From assembly GCA_023091735.1 (NCBI GenBank), contig JALKBU010000292.1, forward strand, positions 1 to 51,190: a DNA stretch of 51,190 nucleotides, in the 5' to 3' direction. Below, in pieces: positions 39,173 to 49,113 of the stretch; the stretch's first letter is position 1, and every line of letters starts with the position of its first letter. The position numbers and the translations under genes are program-made. The stretch is from Trichomonas tenax. Lineage: Eukaryota > Parabasalia > Trichomonadida > Trichomonadidae. Under the pieces are notes generated by a model that had not been told where the DNA came from, searched no databases, and worked only from the letters and a program-made list of their open reading frames with translations.

Positions 39173-42105
39173 GTGAAGTTAATAAATCTAATAAAAACGG
39201 TTTGTTTCAATTCCAACATGCGAAATAAAACATAAATTAAGCGGGAATGTATACGCAAAAACCCTAAATTTCGCGAGAAAAAGGGGTGGTGAGATGACTT
39301 TATTTTTGCTTTAGACAAACTGTATTTGCTATGACCAAATTTTGCGTTTTTTGATGTTTTCTTAATACTTAATAAAGTTTGGAATCAAAATAAAACCTTT
39401 TTCTTTATTTTCGAATTTGATGAAACTAAATATAGCAAAATTAGAGGATATTTTTATTGTCATTTATATAAGCTGCAAATAAAGCTTGATTGACTGCTTT
39501 TCCCGTCATGAATTCATTAGGTTTTAAAATTCTTCAACATAAATATCGTCATATTTCTTATATTACATAGCAAATAAATCGGCAAATCTCAAGAATAATA
39601 TCGGGTAAACTTTGAATGAATAATATATATGTTTAGAGCAAAAACATCAACACATCATTTGGAATATGTCAGATTTGATTTTACATGTTAAAATTAAATT
39701 TCGACCATTAACTCCTTTATATCACACTCTAAGAAGGAAAATAGAATGTACAATCTATGTAGTCAGCAATTTTTATGATAAAATTTGCCAAAATCTAGTT
39801 TTCGAAAAGAAGTGTATCAACTCTGGGGGTCAGAACCAGATCAAACATGTATGGGCAAATATAACTCTTATGTGATGCCATACATAGTTGTAGTGTTAAA
39901 CATATATAATATCGTTTCATATTTTTCATTAACAATTTGATATCAGCTTATTATTGAGTAAATAGCAATATTTATTATAAATATATCACATGACAACAAC
40001 ATAGTAACATATTACAAATAATACAAGCTCCTATTTGAATAATTGTTCAGTATCTAAATTTATAAATACACGAAATCATTGCGGAAACGACAATATATAT
40101 AGATGCATGCACATATTATATGTTTTTAATGTGATACACCAACTTATACTCATAGCCTCCCAATGAATTTGCTGAAATTATTGATTAATAGAAATAAAGC
40201 ATTCAAAAATAAAAACGATAGGAAAAATAATTAGCATCATATATACTATTATATTAATGTAAACAGTGTCAAATAAATTGTGAAAAAACGTGACTTTTAA
40301 CCTTATTCACTTTTTAAAATATGGTTTATTATAACATTTACATAATGATTATGATTATGGATATTCTCAGAGTGGGGATTTACCATGGGTGGACAAAATT
40401 TTGGACTCCCATGATAAATCACACTCTGTATACTACTTTTGGACTCTTTTTGAGCTCAAAAAACCAATATTCAAAAACAACTAACATTATTTTGTGAATA
40501 TATGCTCCATTATCTATACTGTAGTAATGTATAGATAATACAATACAGAAATATTGCATTTTTTATATTAATTATCGCATATTATAAAAAAGTTGATATA
40601 TAAATATGGCATTTTAGTCATTAAAAGTAAGACAAGCAATCAAGTTGTAAGGTGGTGTGTATAATGAAAACATCTTAGCGTAAATCGACATTTCTTTACA
40701 TATTTCATACATCACTACAATAATGAGATTCAATTGTCTTGCTGTATGATCGCGGAGGAGTATTTATGCAGATAATTTGGTTTTTAAATGCCGAACCTTA
40801 TCCGTTTAGAAATACGAGATTTATATGAAAACAACGTCTTCATCCAATAGAACTAACATTAATTAAATATTGTGAAAAATATGAGATAAATAACATGTAT
40901 TTGTACTAGAATATCTTTTTGCCTGCATTTTAAATACAGATGGAAATCATAAGACCATCTAATTCAGATAAAAAAGTAGTTTGTAAAAATTTCGGCAAAA
41001 AAACGGAGTTTCGTCATATTTTGATACAAATTTTAGTAGGGATTGTATAAAATGGTCTAGCAAGCAAACAACAGATGCACAAAAACCCTAAGATTTGAAA
41101 ATTCGGGAGAGAATCTGAGAAGTTTTGGGTTCAAATCCAGAACAGATTCTTGCTGAATGTTTCTCTCATGTGCTCTATTGTACAGTGTGCTAATGAAGGC
41201 GTAGTACGAACGCGCTCATTAAATATAACAAGCCCCTTTATTACTGAGTCAGCCCTAACTAAAGGCACACCGTCCCAAACCGACATCCTTAATTATAGAC
41301 TTTAAAAACTCTAAATTGAAATGAGGACATTTTAATAATGGATGAAAATCATCGTGAATTTGATTTTTTTTTATTTAATATTCAGCTATTTTAGTGTTAT
41401 TTATAATATAACATTGATATTTCAGACATATTTTATATGAGAATATTCGCTAATTCAACTAAATTTTTTAATTGTTTATATATCCATTAATACTAACGAA
41501 TTTTGACTTGCACCAAGGTACAATTTAACTTCTATTGCATTGAGGAATCGATTATCCCAGCCATGCAATAATATATGCATAATTTATTTATTCTCAGATA
41601 ATATATCTTCAAATAAAGAATACCTTTATGATGCTTAATTAAAATAATGAATAAAATCATTGCACAAGGTCCAAAGCCTATCATATCTTATAAACTTGAA
41701 ATTGATTTGATAATCTATAACACAAACTGTTATATGCATATTGAACATAAATTGCATAACTCCAATTCACTATGTTTACTCGATCACATGCGTTGAATAG
41801 TTCAACTTAGCTTTTTATGATCAATCTAATAGTAATATAAAACAAGTGATCCGAATTGTAAAGTCACACATTGCATTACGATAGCCTTTGATATAGTATT
41901 GATTTAGAATGTGATGAATCAAATATACTATCGTTGAGACTAAAATGTTGAAGAATATCTTAAAAGCAAAAATTATTGCTGCTGAATGCGATAGATTGCA
42001 TGTACACATCTATTGTATCTATATTCCGAAGTGATCAATGCGTCAACTCGATGGAAAATATACTCGCTCATGTGCATAAAAAGTGCACAAAATCTATTTG
42101 GCCGC
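39173..42105. other. 2.9-kb gene-free stretch
   Basis: No ORF with coding character. Just upstream of the capping-protein gene are GCGGGAA and TTTCGCGAGAAA (39241-39283), which resemble E2F sites. A loop-free palindrome with about 29-base arms spans 40370-40427 and a hairpin (ATTATCTATAC stem) spans about 40511-40541. A single B-box-like GGTTCAAATCC at 41130 has no tRNA fold around it. Confidence 0.5.
40370..40427. repeat. Loop-free palindrome
   Basis: AGAGTGGGGATTTACCATGG runs into GTGGACAAAA|TTTTGGACTC and back through CCATGATAAATCACACTCT. Roughly 23 of 29 positions pair with no loop, so it can form a cruciform or a long hairpin. Confidence 0.65.
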
Positions 42106-43614
42106 ATGTTTTTCACTATATTATGTTTCTTTGATATTCCCGGATTTGAGTTCCCTGGATTCCAGCAGTTCCCGGATACTCCAATCGGTAAGATAGAGAA
42201 ACTTATGGCTTTCCAAAAATATTGGGATGCTTATGAAGCAGCAGGAAAACTGATTGGAGACAACTATAAGAACGCTGATGCCAAAGCAATTCGTTTGAGA
42301 GCAGAATGTGCACTAAATATGGCGATGTCTGCTGAATCGAAGAAAGAAGCTTCAGTTGTTATCAATAACAAATACGCAGATCTCGACGAAAAACACTTAT
42401 GCTATCAAATTAGAGCTCGTGCAAACTTACAACTCGGTCTTTTTGATGATGCTTACGATGATGCACGCAAGTCTCGCAATGAGCGTGTTCAAAGAGATGT
42501 TAGCATCATAACTTCTCAGCACAAAGATTACCAAAACTTCTTCAAAGCAGGAAAGCTTCAAGACGCAGCAAGATCACTTGATCGCGTTTTAGATGTCGCT
42601 CTTAACGCCTACGAATTGAAACTCAAACGCTCTGATCTTGCCTGGGAGTTGAAGGATTACACACGCTTTGGTGAAGTTGCTAAGGACCTTCCTGCACAAT
42701 ATCCAGATGATGTCAATTTGATGTATCGTTTAGGTGTTGTTGCTACGTGCAACGCTAAATTAGATGATGCCAGCAAGCATTTTGCAAGTGCTCTGAAGTT
42801 CAAGGGTGCTCCAAAAGAATATAGAACTGCAAAAGGCCGTGTACGTGAAATGTCGAAAGCATATATTCAAGCTAAGAAAGCGCTCAATGCCGGAAACATT
42901 TCTGATGTTGAACCTCCACTTGGAAAATTGTATAATCTCGCTTATGATTACTGCACAGGCCAGTCAGAGCTTGTTAAGAACCTCAACCTTATCAGGCTCC
43001 AAATTGTTCGTAAGACAAGTGATAAGAATGCTACATTACATTTCCTCAATGACGCAATTGCAAACTTCTCAAACTGCGCCGAATTTGAGATCGAAAGAGG
43101 TGAGATTCTCATCGATGATGGTGACTATGATGCTGCTATTTTCGATTTTCAGTCAGCTCTTCGTAAGAATCCAAACTCAAAGAGAGCAAATGATGGATTG
43201 AACAAGGCACAGCAGAAGAAACGCGAGCTGACAATGGTCGACTACTACAAGATTCTTGGTGTTGCAAGAGATGCAACACAGAGTGAGATCAAGGCTGCCT
43301 TCAGAAAGGCAACAATCAAATGGCATCCAGATAGACATCGTGGCGTTGAAGAAAAGAAAGATGCTGAGCAAATGATGAAGAAGATCAACATTGCTTACGA
43401 TATTCTCAGTGATCCGCAGAAGAAGCAGATGTATGATAATGGAATTGATCCAGAACATCCTGAATTCTCTAATGGTGCTGGAATGGAAACACAAATTGAT
43501 CTCAGTGACCTCCTTAATAACTTCATGTTTCAATTCGGTGGAGCAGGTGGAGGCAGAAAGATTCACTTCACAGCAGGTGGTGGTGCTGAAGGCTTCCAAT
43601 TCCAATTTAATTAA
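42106..43614 (+). CDS. ER TPR-J-domain co-chaperone (DNAJC3-like)
   Basis: A 502-residue protein from the ATG at 42106. The frame is open upstream to 42013, but this Met begins a short hydrophobic signal-like stretch (MFFTILCFF) and the upstream extension is not. Most of the protein is TPR-like helical pairs (about residues 25-350; for example YWDAYEAAGKLIGDNYKNAD and CAEFEIERGEILIDDGDYDA). A J domain follows (about 375-445) with YYKILGVARDATQSEIKAAF and HPD (about 406-408), then a short Gly/Phe-rich end. The layout matches DNAJC3/P58IPK, which binds unfolded ER proteins and stimulates the ATPase of lumenal Hsp70. No KDEL-like end is present (ends QFQFN). Confidence 0.9.
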   Translation: MFFTILCFFDIPGFEFPGFQQFPDTPIGKIEKLMAFQKYWDAYEAAGKLIGDNYKNADAKAIRLRAECALNMAMSAESKKEASVVINNKYADLDEKHLCYQIRARANLQLGLFDDAYDDARKSRNERVQRDVSIITSQHKDYQNFFKAGKLQDAARSLDRVLDVALNAYELKLKRSDLAWELKDYTRFGEVAKDLPAQYPDDVNLMYRLGVVATCNAKLDDASKHFASALKFKGAPKEYRTAKGRVREMSKAYIQAKKALNAGNISDVEPPLGKLYNLAYDYCTGQSELVKNLNLIRLQIVRKTSDKNATLHFLNDAIANFSNCAEFEIERGEILIDDGDYDAAIFDFQSALRKNPNSKRANDGLNKAQQKKRELTMVDYYKILGVARDATQSEIKAAFRKATIKWHPDRHRGVEEKKDAEQMMKKINIAYDILSDPQKKQMYDNGIDPEHPEFSNGAGMETQIDLSDLLNNFMFQFGGAGGGRKIHFTAGGGAEGFQFQFN

Positions 43615-43739
43615 ATTTGTTTGATTATAAAAATTTAGACTATATCCTTAAAATTTAATATTAACATCAATGTGTGGCTTAATAGAATAGCACAAAAAGC
43701 CAGATTCGAACTTTGAAAAATCTGACATGCACAATTGTT

Positions 43740-43750
43740 TGACATGTAAA
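43740..43750 (+). promoter_or_regulatory. TGACATGTAAA motif
   Basis: Exact copy, 22 bases before the ATG of the next gene and in its orientation. A related CTGACATGC lies at 43722. Confidence 0.5.
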
Positions 43751-43772
43751 GTGATGAATTTCTTCTTGGAAA

Positions 43773-44012
43773 ATGAAAAACCGGCCATTATTCTCTTCTA
43801 AGAAAGATTATTCAGAAGTTTTGGCTGGATTAGAGACATCTGATATTCTTGAGATACAGCGCGGTGATAGGCAGGATGTTCGTGAAGTAGTTGGGGAGAT
43901 ACAACAATGTCTTAAAAGGATAAAGTTTTTATGCAATGATGTTATTACAAAGGAAGAACAAGCAGCTCAATCAGATTCGTCATCAAGTTATTCTGATGTT
44001 ATCTGTTTATGA
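43773..44012 (+). CDS. Small soluble protein, function unknown
   Basis: A 79-residue protein: a basic start (MKNRPLFSSKKDYSEVLAG), a central helix with LEIQRGDRQDVREVVGEIQQ, then CLKRIKFL and a Ser/acid-rich end (QSDSSSSYSDVICL). No family is recognised. Support comes from the exact promoter-like motif 22 bases upstream and its regular position in the gene row 160 bases after the J-protein gene. Confidence 0.6.
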   Translation: MKNRPLFSSKKDYSEVLAGLETSDILEIQRGDRQDVREVVGEIQQCLKRIKFLCNDVITKEEQAAQSDSSSSYSDVICL

Positions 44013-45099
44013 AAAATTGTTTTAGCAACTTATCCAAAAATTGATCAATGTTTAAGTGAATCCTTATATTCACTAGATTTGCACTTCTTATTCCTCGCTT
44101 CTTTTATACTATTACTCGAATATATGATATTTTTTACATTTTCTTATTCTCGAAATCAAGCTCTGTAATAGTTGCGTAAGTGTTAATTATCGGTAGTATA
44201 TATTAGTTCCATCAAAATAAATATACAATTGTTATTAATGTATTTTCAATAAAATATGGCAAAGAATTTTTAGCATCTCTGCTTTATTTCCTCATATTTC
44301 TTACAAACTAGAACAACTGAATCCTTTAACGCAGAATCTAGCAAGATTAAATGTCAAATTTTCATGTTTTGGCTTAATTTATCATTTATTTTCGAATATA
44401 AATGTACAAAACTCTTTGAATATATGTTTAGTATGGGATTCTATGTTGAAATATAACATGATGCAAATTTCATCTGTTATAAATTACATTATTTTTTGTT
44501 AACCTAGGTCTCTAATATTATAAGAGAGGAGGGACCATAAGAAGTGAATATCATATGTTAGAGGGGGCAGATAGCAGAACCGAAATGCGGTTCAAAATAA
44601 TGAATATAATTTTTATGGGCTCCTTTTCCATTGTAAATTTATCTTCCACAGCTTTAGACGAATATCACATAGCTATATTCCGATCATCAACAAGGATCTA
44701 AATAGGTGATTACAGTGCTGAAGGAAATTAAATATCTTTTGATGAGGTATAGTGAAGCAAGGTTAATACTGTTAAAATCCATTGACCCAACACCCAATGA
44801 TATATATTATAAATATCCAGACATATGCATCAATAGAAATACATATATGAAATATAAATCCACTGTGTTTATCAAATATCTATGATTTTCTAATACAGAT
44901 AATTTGATTTCTAACTGGGTTATATTAATGTAGATTTTCATCTATAAATCAAGCTTTAAATCGAGAAGCATCAACAAATATTCATGACTTTTTGTTAAAA
45001 TAAGTATGTAACACAAAATAATTTGATATTTTGCAATAAAATAATATACAGTATAGTTTAATTACAACATTATCATGTAGAAGTGTGCGCTATCATAGT
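44013..45099. other. Intergenic, no gene
   Basis: AT-rich. Two small hairpins lie close together: GGTCTCT...AGAGAGGAGGGACC at about 44508-44534 and GAACCG/CGGTTC at about 44577-44593. No ORF of note. Confidence 0.45.
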
Positions 45100-45384
45100 T
45101 TACTCAGCTTTCTCTTTCTTTGTTGGTTCATTTAATTTCGAATTTAAGAAATTAGCTGTTCCTCTGATAACCAATATGAAAATAATCAAACCAATGATAA
45201 GTATGATAACGAACAATCCAAACATAGAAAAGTCTGATAATGAAGGAACTTCGGACGAAAATAGTATATTATTGACGGAATTCGTGAAAATCCTTTGTGC
45301 TATAACGCCAAGAACGAGGAGGCTAAAAGAAAGAATCGCGAATGAAGTAATGAATTCGGAGTTTGTTGAAGCTGAAAGATTCAT
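45100..45384 (-). CDS. Small two-span membrane protein
   Basis: A 94-residue protein with two clear membrane spans (about residues 12-30 and 54-75, the second IGLIIFILVI-rich), a short loop with NNILFSSEVPSL, and a charged C-terminus (NEPTKKEKAE). No family is recognised. Its ATG stands only 31 bases from the ATG of the divergent neighbour, so both promoters must overlap. Confidence 0.6.
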   Translation of the reverse strand: MNLSASTNSEFITSFAILSFSLLVLGVIAQRIFTNSVNNILFSSEVPSLSDFSMFGLFVIILIIGLIIFILVIRGTANFLNSKLNEPTKKEKAE

Positions 45385-45395
45385 TACTAAACAAT

Positions 45396-45404
45396 AAAAG
45401 TGAC
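45396..45404 (+). promoter_or_regulatory. AAAAGTGAC motif between divergent starts
   Basis: Lies in the 31-base gap between two divergent ATGs, 11 bases before the plus-strand one and in its orientation. TATA-like elements cannot fit in the gap. Confidence 0.45.
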
Positions 45405-45415
45405 AAAAATAATAA

Positions 45416-45886
45416 ATGCAAGAGAATTATAATTATAGGTATAGGTTTGCTTCACGCCGCCCAACGTATAATCAGTATCATCCTATGTACGCTGGGAAGA
45501 AGACTAAAGCGAGATATTACGTTTGGATGTTTTCTAGTTTTACATTTATTATTTTTATTGGAATTATATCAGGATTCGTCGAAAGGTGTCAACAAAACTT
45601 AGTATTCACGAGCTCAAACTTCAGATTATCAATTATAAGCTTCATCGCTTTCTTAATTTGCAGTTTCATGGCACTCAGAAAAGCAAGAGAGCATAATGAC
45701 CATATTTACATCCATATATGGAGAGATCAGAGATTCTTGTCCATAATTATATTACTTTTAGGCTTACTTTCGACTTCATTATTTGGTATCTCGTTAATTC
45801 CTGCTTATCAGGCAGCATCCTTAGTATTCTTTTGTCTGGGTGTCATATTCTTAACAAATATAGCGTGCATTATCATATACGATTAA
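45416..45886 (+). CDS. Four-span membrane protein, unknown
   Basis: A 156-residue protein with a basic, Tyr-rich N-terminus (NYNYRYRFASRRPTYNQYHP) and four membrane spans (about residues 36-56, 69-87, 106-127, 131-153). The short loop between spans two and three is charged (KAREHNDHIYIHIWRDQR). No family is recognised. Divergent from, and almost touching, the two-span protein gene; shared expression is likely, and an interaction is only a guess. Confidence 0.7.
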   Translation: MQENYNYRYRFASRRPTYNQYHPMYAGKKTKARYYVWMFSSFTFIIFIGIISGFVERCQQNLVFTSSNFRLSIISFIAFLICSFMALRKAREHNDHIYIHIWRDQRFLSIIILLLGLLSTSLFGISLIPAYQAASLVFFCLGVIFLTNIACIIIYD

Positions 45887-46185
45887 GATTTTAACAATTT
45901 ACCTTTTAATATTTGAGATCACAATGCCTGATTCAAGACATTACTAGGTTTTAACAATCATCATTTCAAAACAAAAAATATTTAAATATTCAAAATTATT
46001 TTTCGGAAAACATATATAACATTGTACGATTGAATAAATACTATGCAGATGCTACATTATACATGATTTAATATATTACTAATAATTAATTTTTTACAAA
46101 CAAAATATATAAACAAACAAACTAACAATAATAAACTGATATTAATCAGAATGATTATTATATGACATTCATCATGCTAAAATCA

Positions 46186-47487
46186 TTACATTGCATTTTC
46201 AATTTCATTAACTTTGCTTATGAACTCTAATGCATATTCTTGAACAACAGTGTTTGAACAACTTTCGAAGCAAGTAACTTCATCGGCCATTTGCAACATT
46301 GTCGAGAATATTTTTTCTTCATTTGGATTTAAAGAATATAAATCCATGATAAAACGGAAGCAATGAATTGAAGCCATTGTGTCAGTTGTAAAATTAATTA
46401 GTCGTTCAAAAATACTATCATCAAATTTCATATTTCTATCAACACAATCTAAGAAACATGTGAAACATGACTTTGATGCATCATATGATAATGTATCCGT
46501 TAGTGTTAACATGAGCATGCAAATTTCATTCGGAACTGAAATTTGATCGTGAAACTTAGAAAGTGCTTGAGCTAAGACTTTAATTATATCTGCTTCTTCC
46601 AATACGTCTGCTTGTGAGATGTTTAATGATTGAATCTTTTCATAAGCAAATTTGATGATTTGTTCCAAGATTGATGTATAATCACCAGAAACAGAAACAA
46701 TAAATGTATAAAATCGTACTATTAAATCTGTATATGTGCTTAAAATCGAAATAACGTGTTCAGAATTGTTTATAAAAATTAAAAATGCTTCATTTGCTAT
46801 TTCTTCGGACTCCCGGAAACAAATCTTCATCAAATATGATATTGTACAATCAACCACTGATGTATCTGATGATTTAATTGAATCTAGATAAAAAGGAAGA
46901 ATAACTTCTGCTTTGGCTATTTGTCGTGAATACAAATAAGAAATAATAAGAATGTAGTCGAGGCTGAGTGGAATTCTTGTTAAATGAGAAAGCAAATCAT
47001 TAGAAATGAAATATTTCAAATAAAAGTCTTCATTATAACATAATTGGGCAATAATATGTAAAGATGTAGTGGAAATTTCCATGTTGTTCGAATCAAGCTG
47101 TGATAGCAGGAAATTAAGGCAGAAATCACCATGATTTGCAATATAAATGGTAAAAGACGAAGAATATTGATTTGTTATTAAAGCTATAAGATTTAATGCT
47201 TGACTTAATTCGTACTCTGTTGTAATTGTTCCGATATATTGAAAAAATAATTCATAAGGGAAAATATCTGCGAATTCTTGTATTTGATCATCAGAGACAT
47301 CTTCTAAAATCGTACTTGTGTTGGTTATTACGTTAAAATCAGGTGTTTGTCCTTCAAGATATGCTTTAATTTGATTATTAAGCTCCAAATTTTGTGCAAA
47401 TACTTGTTTGTCTTGCGAGTTCGTGTTTACGTGATCTGTTGAATTGACAGATTTACGCATTTTCTTCTCTGATTCAACTTGATGCAT
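46186..47487 (-). CDS. ARM/HEAT-like repeat protein A
   Basis: A 433-residue helical repeat protein. The N-terminus is basic and polar (MHQVESEKKMRKSVNSTDHV), then helices follow in armadillo-like succession (for example LLSQLDSNNMEISTTSLHII, then AQLCYNEDFYLKYFISNDLL). The basic start recalls the importin-beta-binding segment of importin-alpha, but no classical Trp/Asn ladder is visible, so a diverged importin-alpha-like or other ARM scaffold is the best description. It is divergent from, and similar in design to, protein B; the start codons are 77 bases apart. Codon use is very AT-rich. Confidence 0.75.
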   Translation of the reverse strand: MHQVESEKKMRKSVNSTDHVNTNSQDKQVFAQNLELNNQIKAYLEGQTPDFNVITNTSTILEDVSDDQIQEFADIFPYELFFQYIGTITTEYELSQALNLIALITNQYSSSFTIYIANHGDFCLNFLLSQLDSNNMEISTTSLHIIAQLCYNEDFYLKYFISNDLLSHLTRIPLSLDYILIISYLYSRQIAKAEVILPFYLDSIKSSDTSVVDCTISYLMKICFRESEEIANEAFLIFINNSEHVISILSTYTDLIVRFYTFIVSVSGDYTSILEQIIKFAYEKIQSLNISQADVLEEADIIKVLAQALSKFHDQISVPNEICMLMLTLTDTLSYDASKSCFTCFLDCVDRNMKFDDSIFERLINFTTDTMASIHCFRFIMDLYSLNPNEEKIFSTMLQMADEVTCFESCSNTVVQEYALEFISKVNEIENAM

Positions 47488-47564
47488 TTTAGAAAAACCA
47501 AAATAATAAAAAATTGACCAAAACAGATAAATTTTTATTGAGAATAAAATTCATCAAATAAAAA

Positions 47565-48905
47565 ATGAAGTCATTAAATCACGCGATTAGCGATGATTTC
47601 TTCAACGAAACAAGAACCATCGAAGAGAACACCAAAATACTGTCTAACATAAGCAGTAAGTTTGGTGAAAATCCTGATGAAGTTCTTGCACACTTAGGGT
47701 ATTTTTTTTTATATAATACTATTGAGCAGTCATACTTAAATGCAATTGAAGAATCCCACATGTTTGATGTGATTGCGGAGTCTATTTTTCAAATTCCGAA
47801 TCAATTTCCATCTTTTGATTTAGGACAAGCGCTTTATTTGATTTCAAGACTTTTTAAAGCTAACTCATTCGTAGGAAAGATGTTTGGTACACCAGAATTT
47901 CTCGAGATATGCAAAGTTATTGTCGATATCGAAAATAACAAATATGTTGAACGTGTTTGCGAAATACTCATGGCATTCCAGCGTGTAGATGATGGGCTTA
48001 ACAATATAATGCAATCAGGGTTTCCAGAATTAATTGTTAATTTCTTATCATTCAATAATCACTCAATAAGAATGAATTCTCTCTTTCTACTTAATGAAAT
48101 AGTCAAAAATATCGATGATAGTGAGACCTTATATCATATTTACGAGCAAACATTTAAATTAGCTTTTTCTCCTGAATTAATCACCAAAAGAAGTGGAATT
48201 TGTATTGCAGCTTTACTTTGCATGAAATCAATTTGCGCCAAGTCTGATGATGTATGCGGTGAAGTAATTAAGCCACCAGCTGTTATTTTCACAGCAATAA
48301 ATATAATTCCTTCAATACCTGAGTCTTATGGACGTTTCACAGATCACCTATTCGATATTCTTACAATAGTTACAAAAACAAAGCCTGAATTAATAACAAA
48401 TGAAATTGTGGAAAATATGAATTTGATGCATTTCATTGAGTTGTTTTTGACAACAGATTCCACAATTGATAAAGAAAATAGAGAATCGCAAGCTAGATTT
48501 ATCAATCTACTCACTGAATTAGTTAATACAAAGAATGATTGTTTAATATCAACTATATTTTCAACAAATATAATCGAAAATCTGTTCAAAAACATTATGG
48601 ACGCTCCATTTGTATACAAAAAATCAATTGTCAAGTTTATGCACACAGTGATTCTATTCGATCACAACTTGATATTGAACATAACAACAAATCTCGAAAC
48701 TTTGTTTGAAAACATTACACAATATGAAAATGAGACTATAGAACTCGTACTGATGTCTGCTAACCATTTGATTGATCTTAATTCCGATTTTAAATCAATA
48801 TTAATAGAATATGGATTTGATGACGACTTAAATGAATTAGCGAGCCAAATGCAAGACCAAAGAATAGTAGAAATAGCTGAAGGAACAATTCGTCATTTGT
48901 TATAA
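47565..48905 (+). CDS. ARM/HEAT-like repeat protein B
   Basis: A 446-residue helical repeat protein with the same overall plan as protein A: N-terminal lead, then successive helix pairs such as LGQALYLISRLFKANSFVGK, GFPELIVNFLSFNNHSIRMN, SLFLLNEIVKNIDD and ETIELVLMSANHLIDLNSDF near the C-terminus. It lacks the basic N-terminal segment of A (starts MKSLNHAISDDFFNE). The two probably arose by an old duplication, later inverted. A TCATCAAAT lies about 14 bases before the ATG. Function is unknown; ARM arrays usually bind peptides or scaffold complexes. Confidence 0.75.
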   Translation: MKSLNHAISDDFFNETRTIEENTKILSNISSKFGENPDEVLAHLGYFFLYNTIEQSYLNAIEESHMFDVIAESIFQIPNQFPSFDLGQALYLISRLFKANSFVGKMFGTPEFLEICKVIVDIENNKYVERVCEILMAFQRVDDGLNNIMQSGFPELIVNFLSFNNHSIRMNSLFLLNEIVKNIDDSETLYHIYEQTFKLAFSPELITKRSGICIAALLCMKSICAKSDDVCGEVIKPPAVIFTAINIIPSIPESYGRFTDHLFDILTIVTKTKPELITNEIVENMNLMHFIELFLTTDSTIDKENRESQARFINLLTELVNTKNDCLISTIFSTNIIENLFKNIMDAPFVYKKSIVKFMHTVILFDHNLILNITTNLETLFENITQYENETIELVLMSANHLIDLNSDFKSILIEYGFDDDLNELASQMQDQRIVEIAEGTIRHLL

Positions 48906-49113
48906 TTTTTTTTACATTATCTGTTATTTGCATCACAAACACAACTTCACATAATGATATTAATTTGAATGTCCAACGATCCAGGTCAATCTTTTATAAA
49001 TGTTTTTGTGTGTTTAATTTCCATTCAAATTTCATGTTATTATAATAACCACATGCAATGGTAGGCATTGCATTTGTCACATGCATTGTTAAATCACACA
49101 AAAAAATAATATA

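Noticed and set aside
41120..41170. GGTTCAAATCC as a tRNA B box
   Set aside because: No matching A box or cloverleaf can be drawn around it.
42013..42105. Upstream 31 codons of the J-protein frame
   Set aside because: Not a signal peptide or TPR; the Met at 42106 begins a hydrophobic leader.
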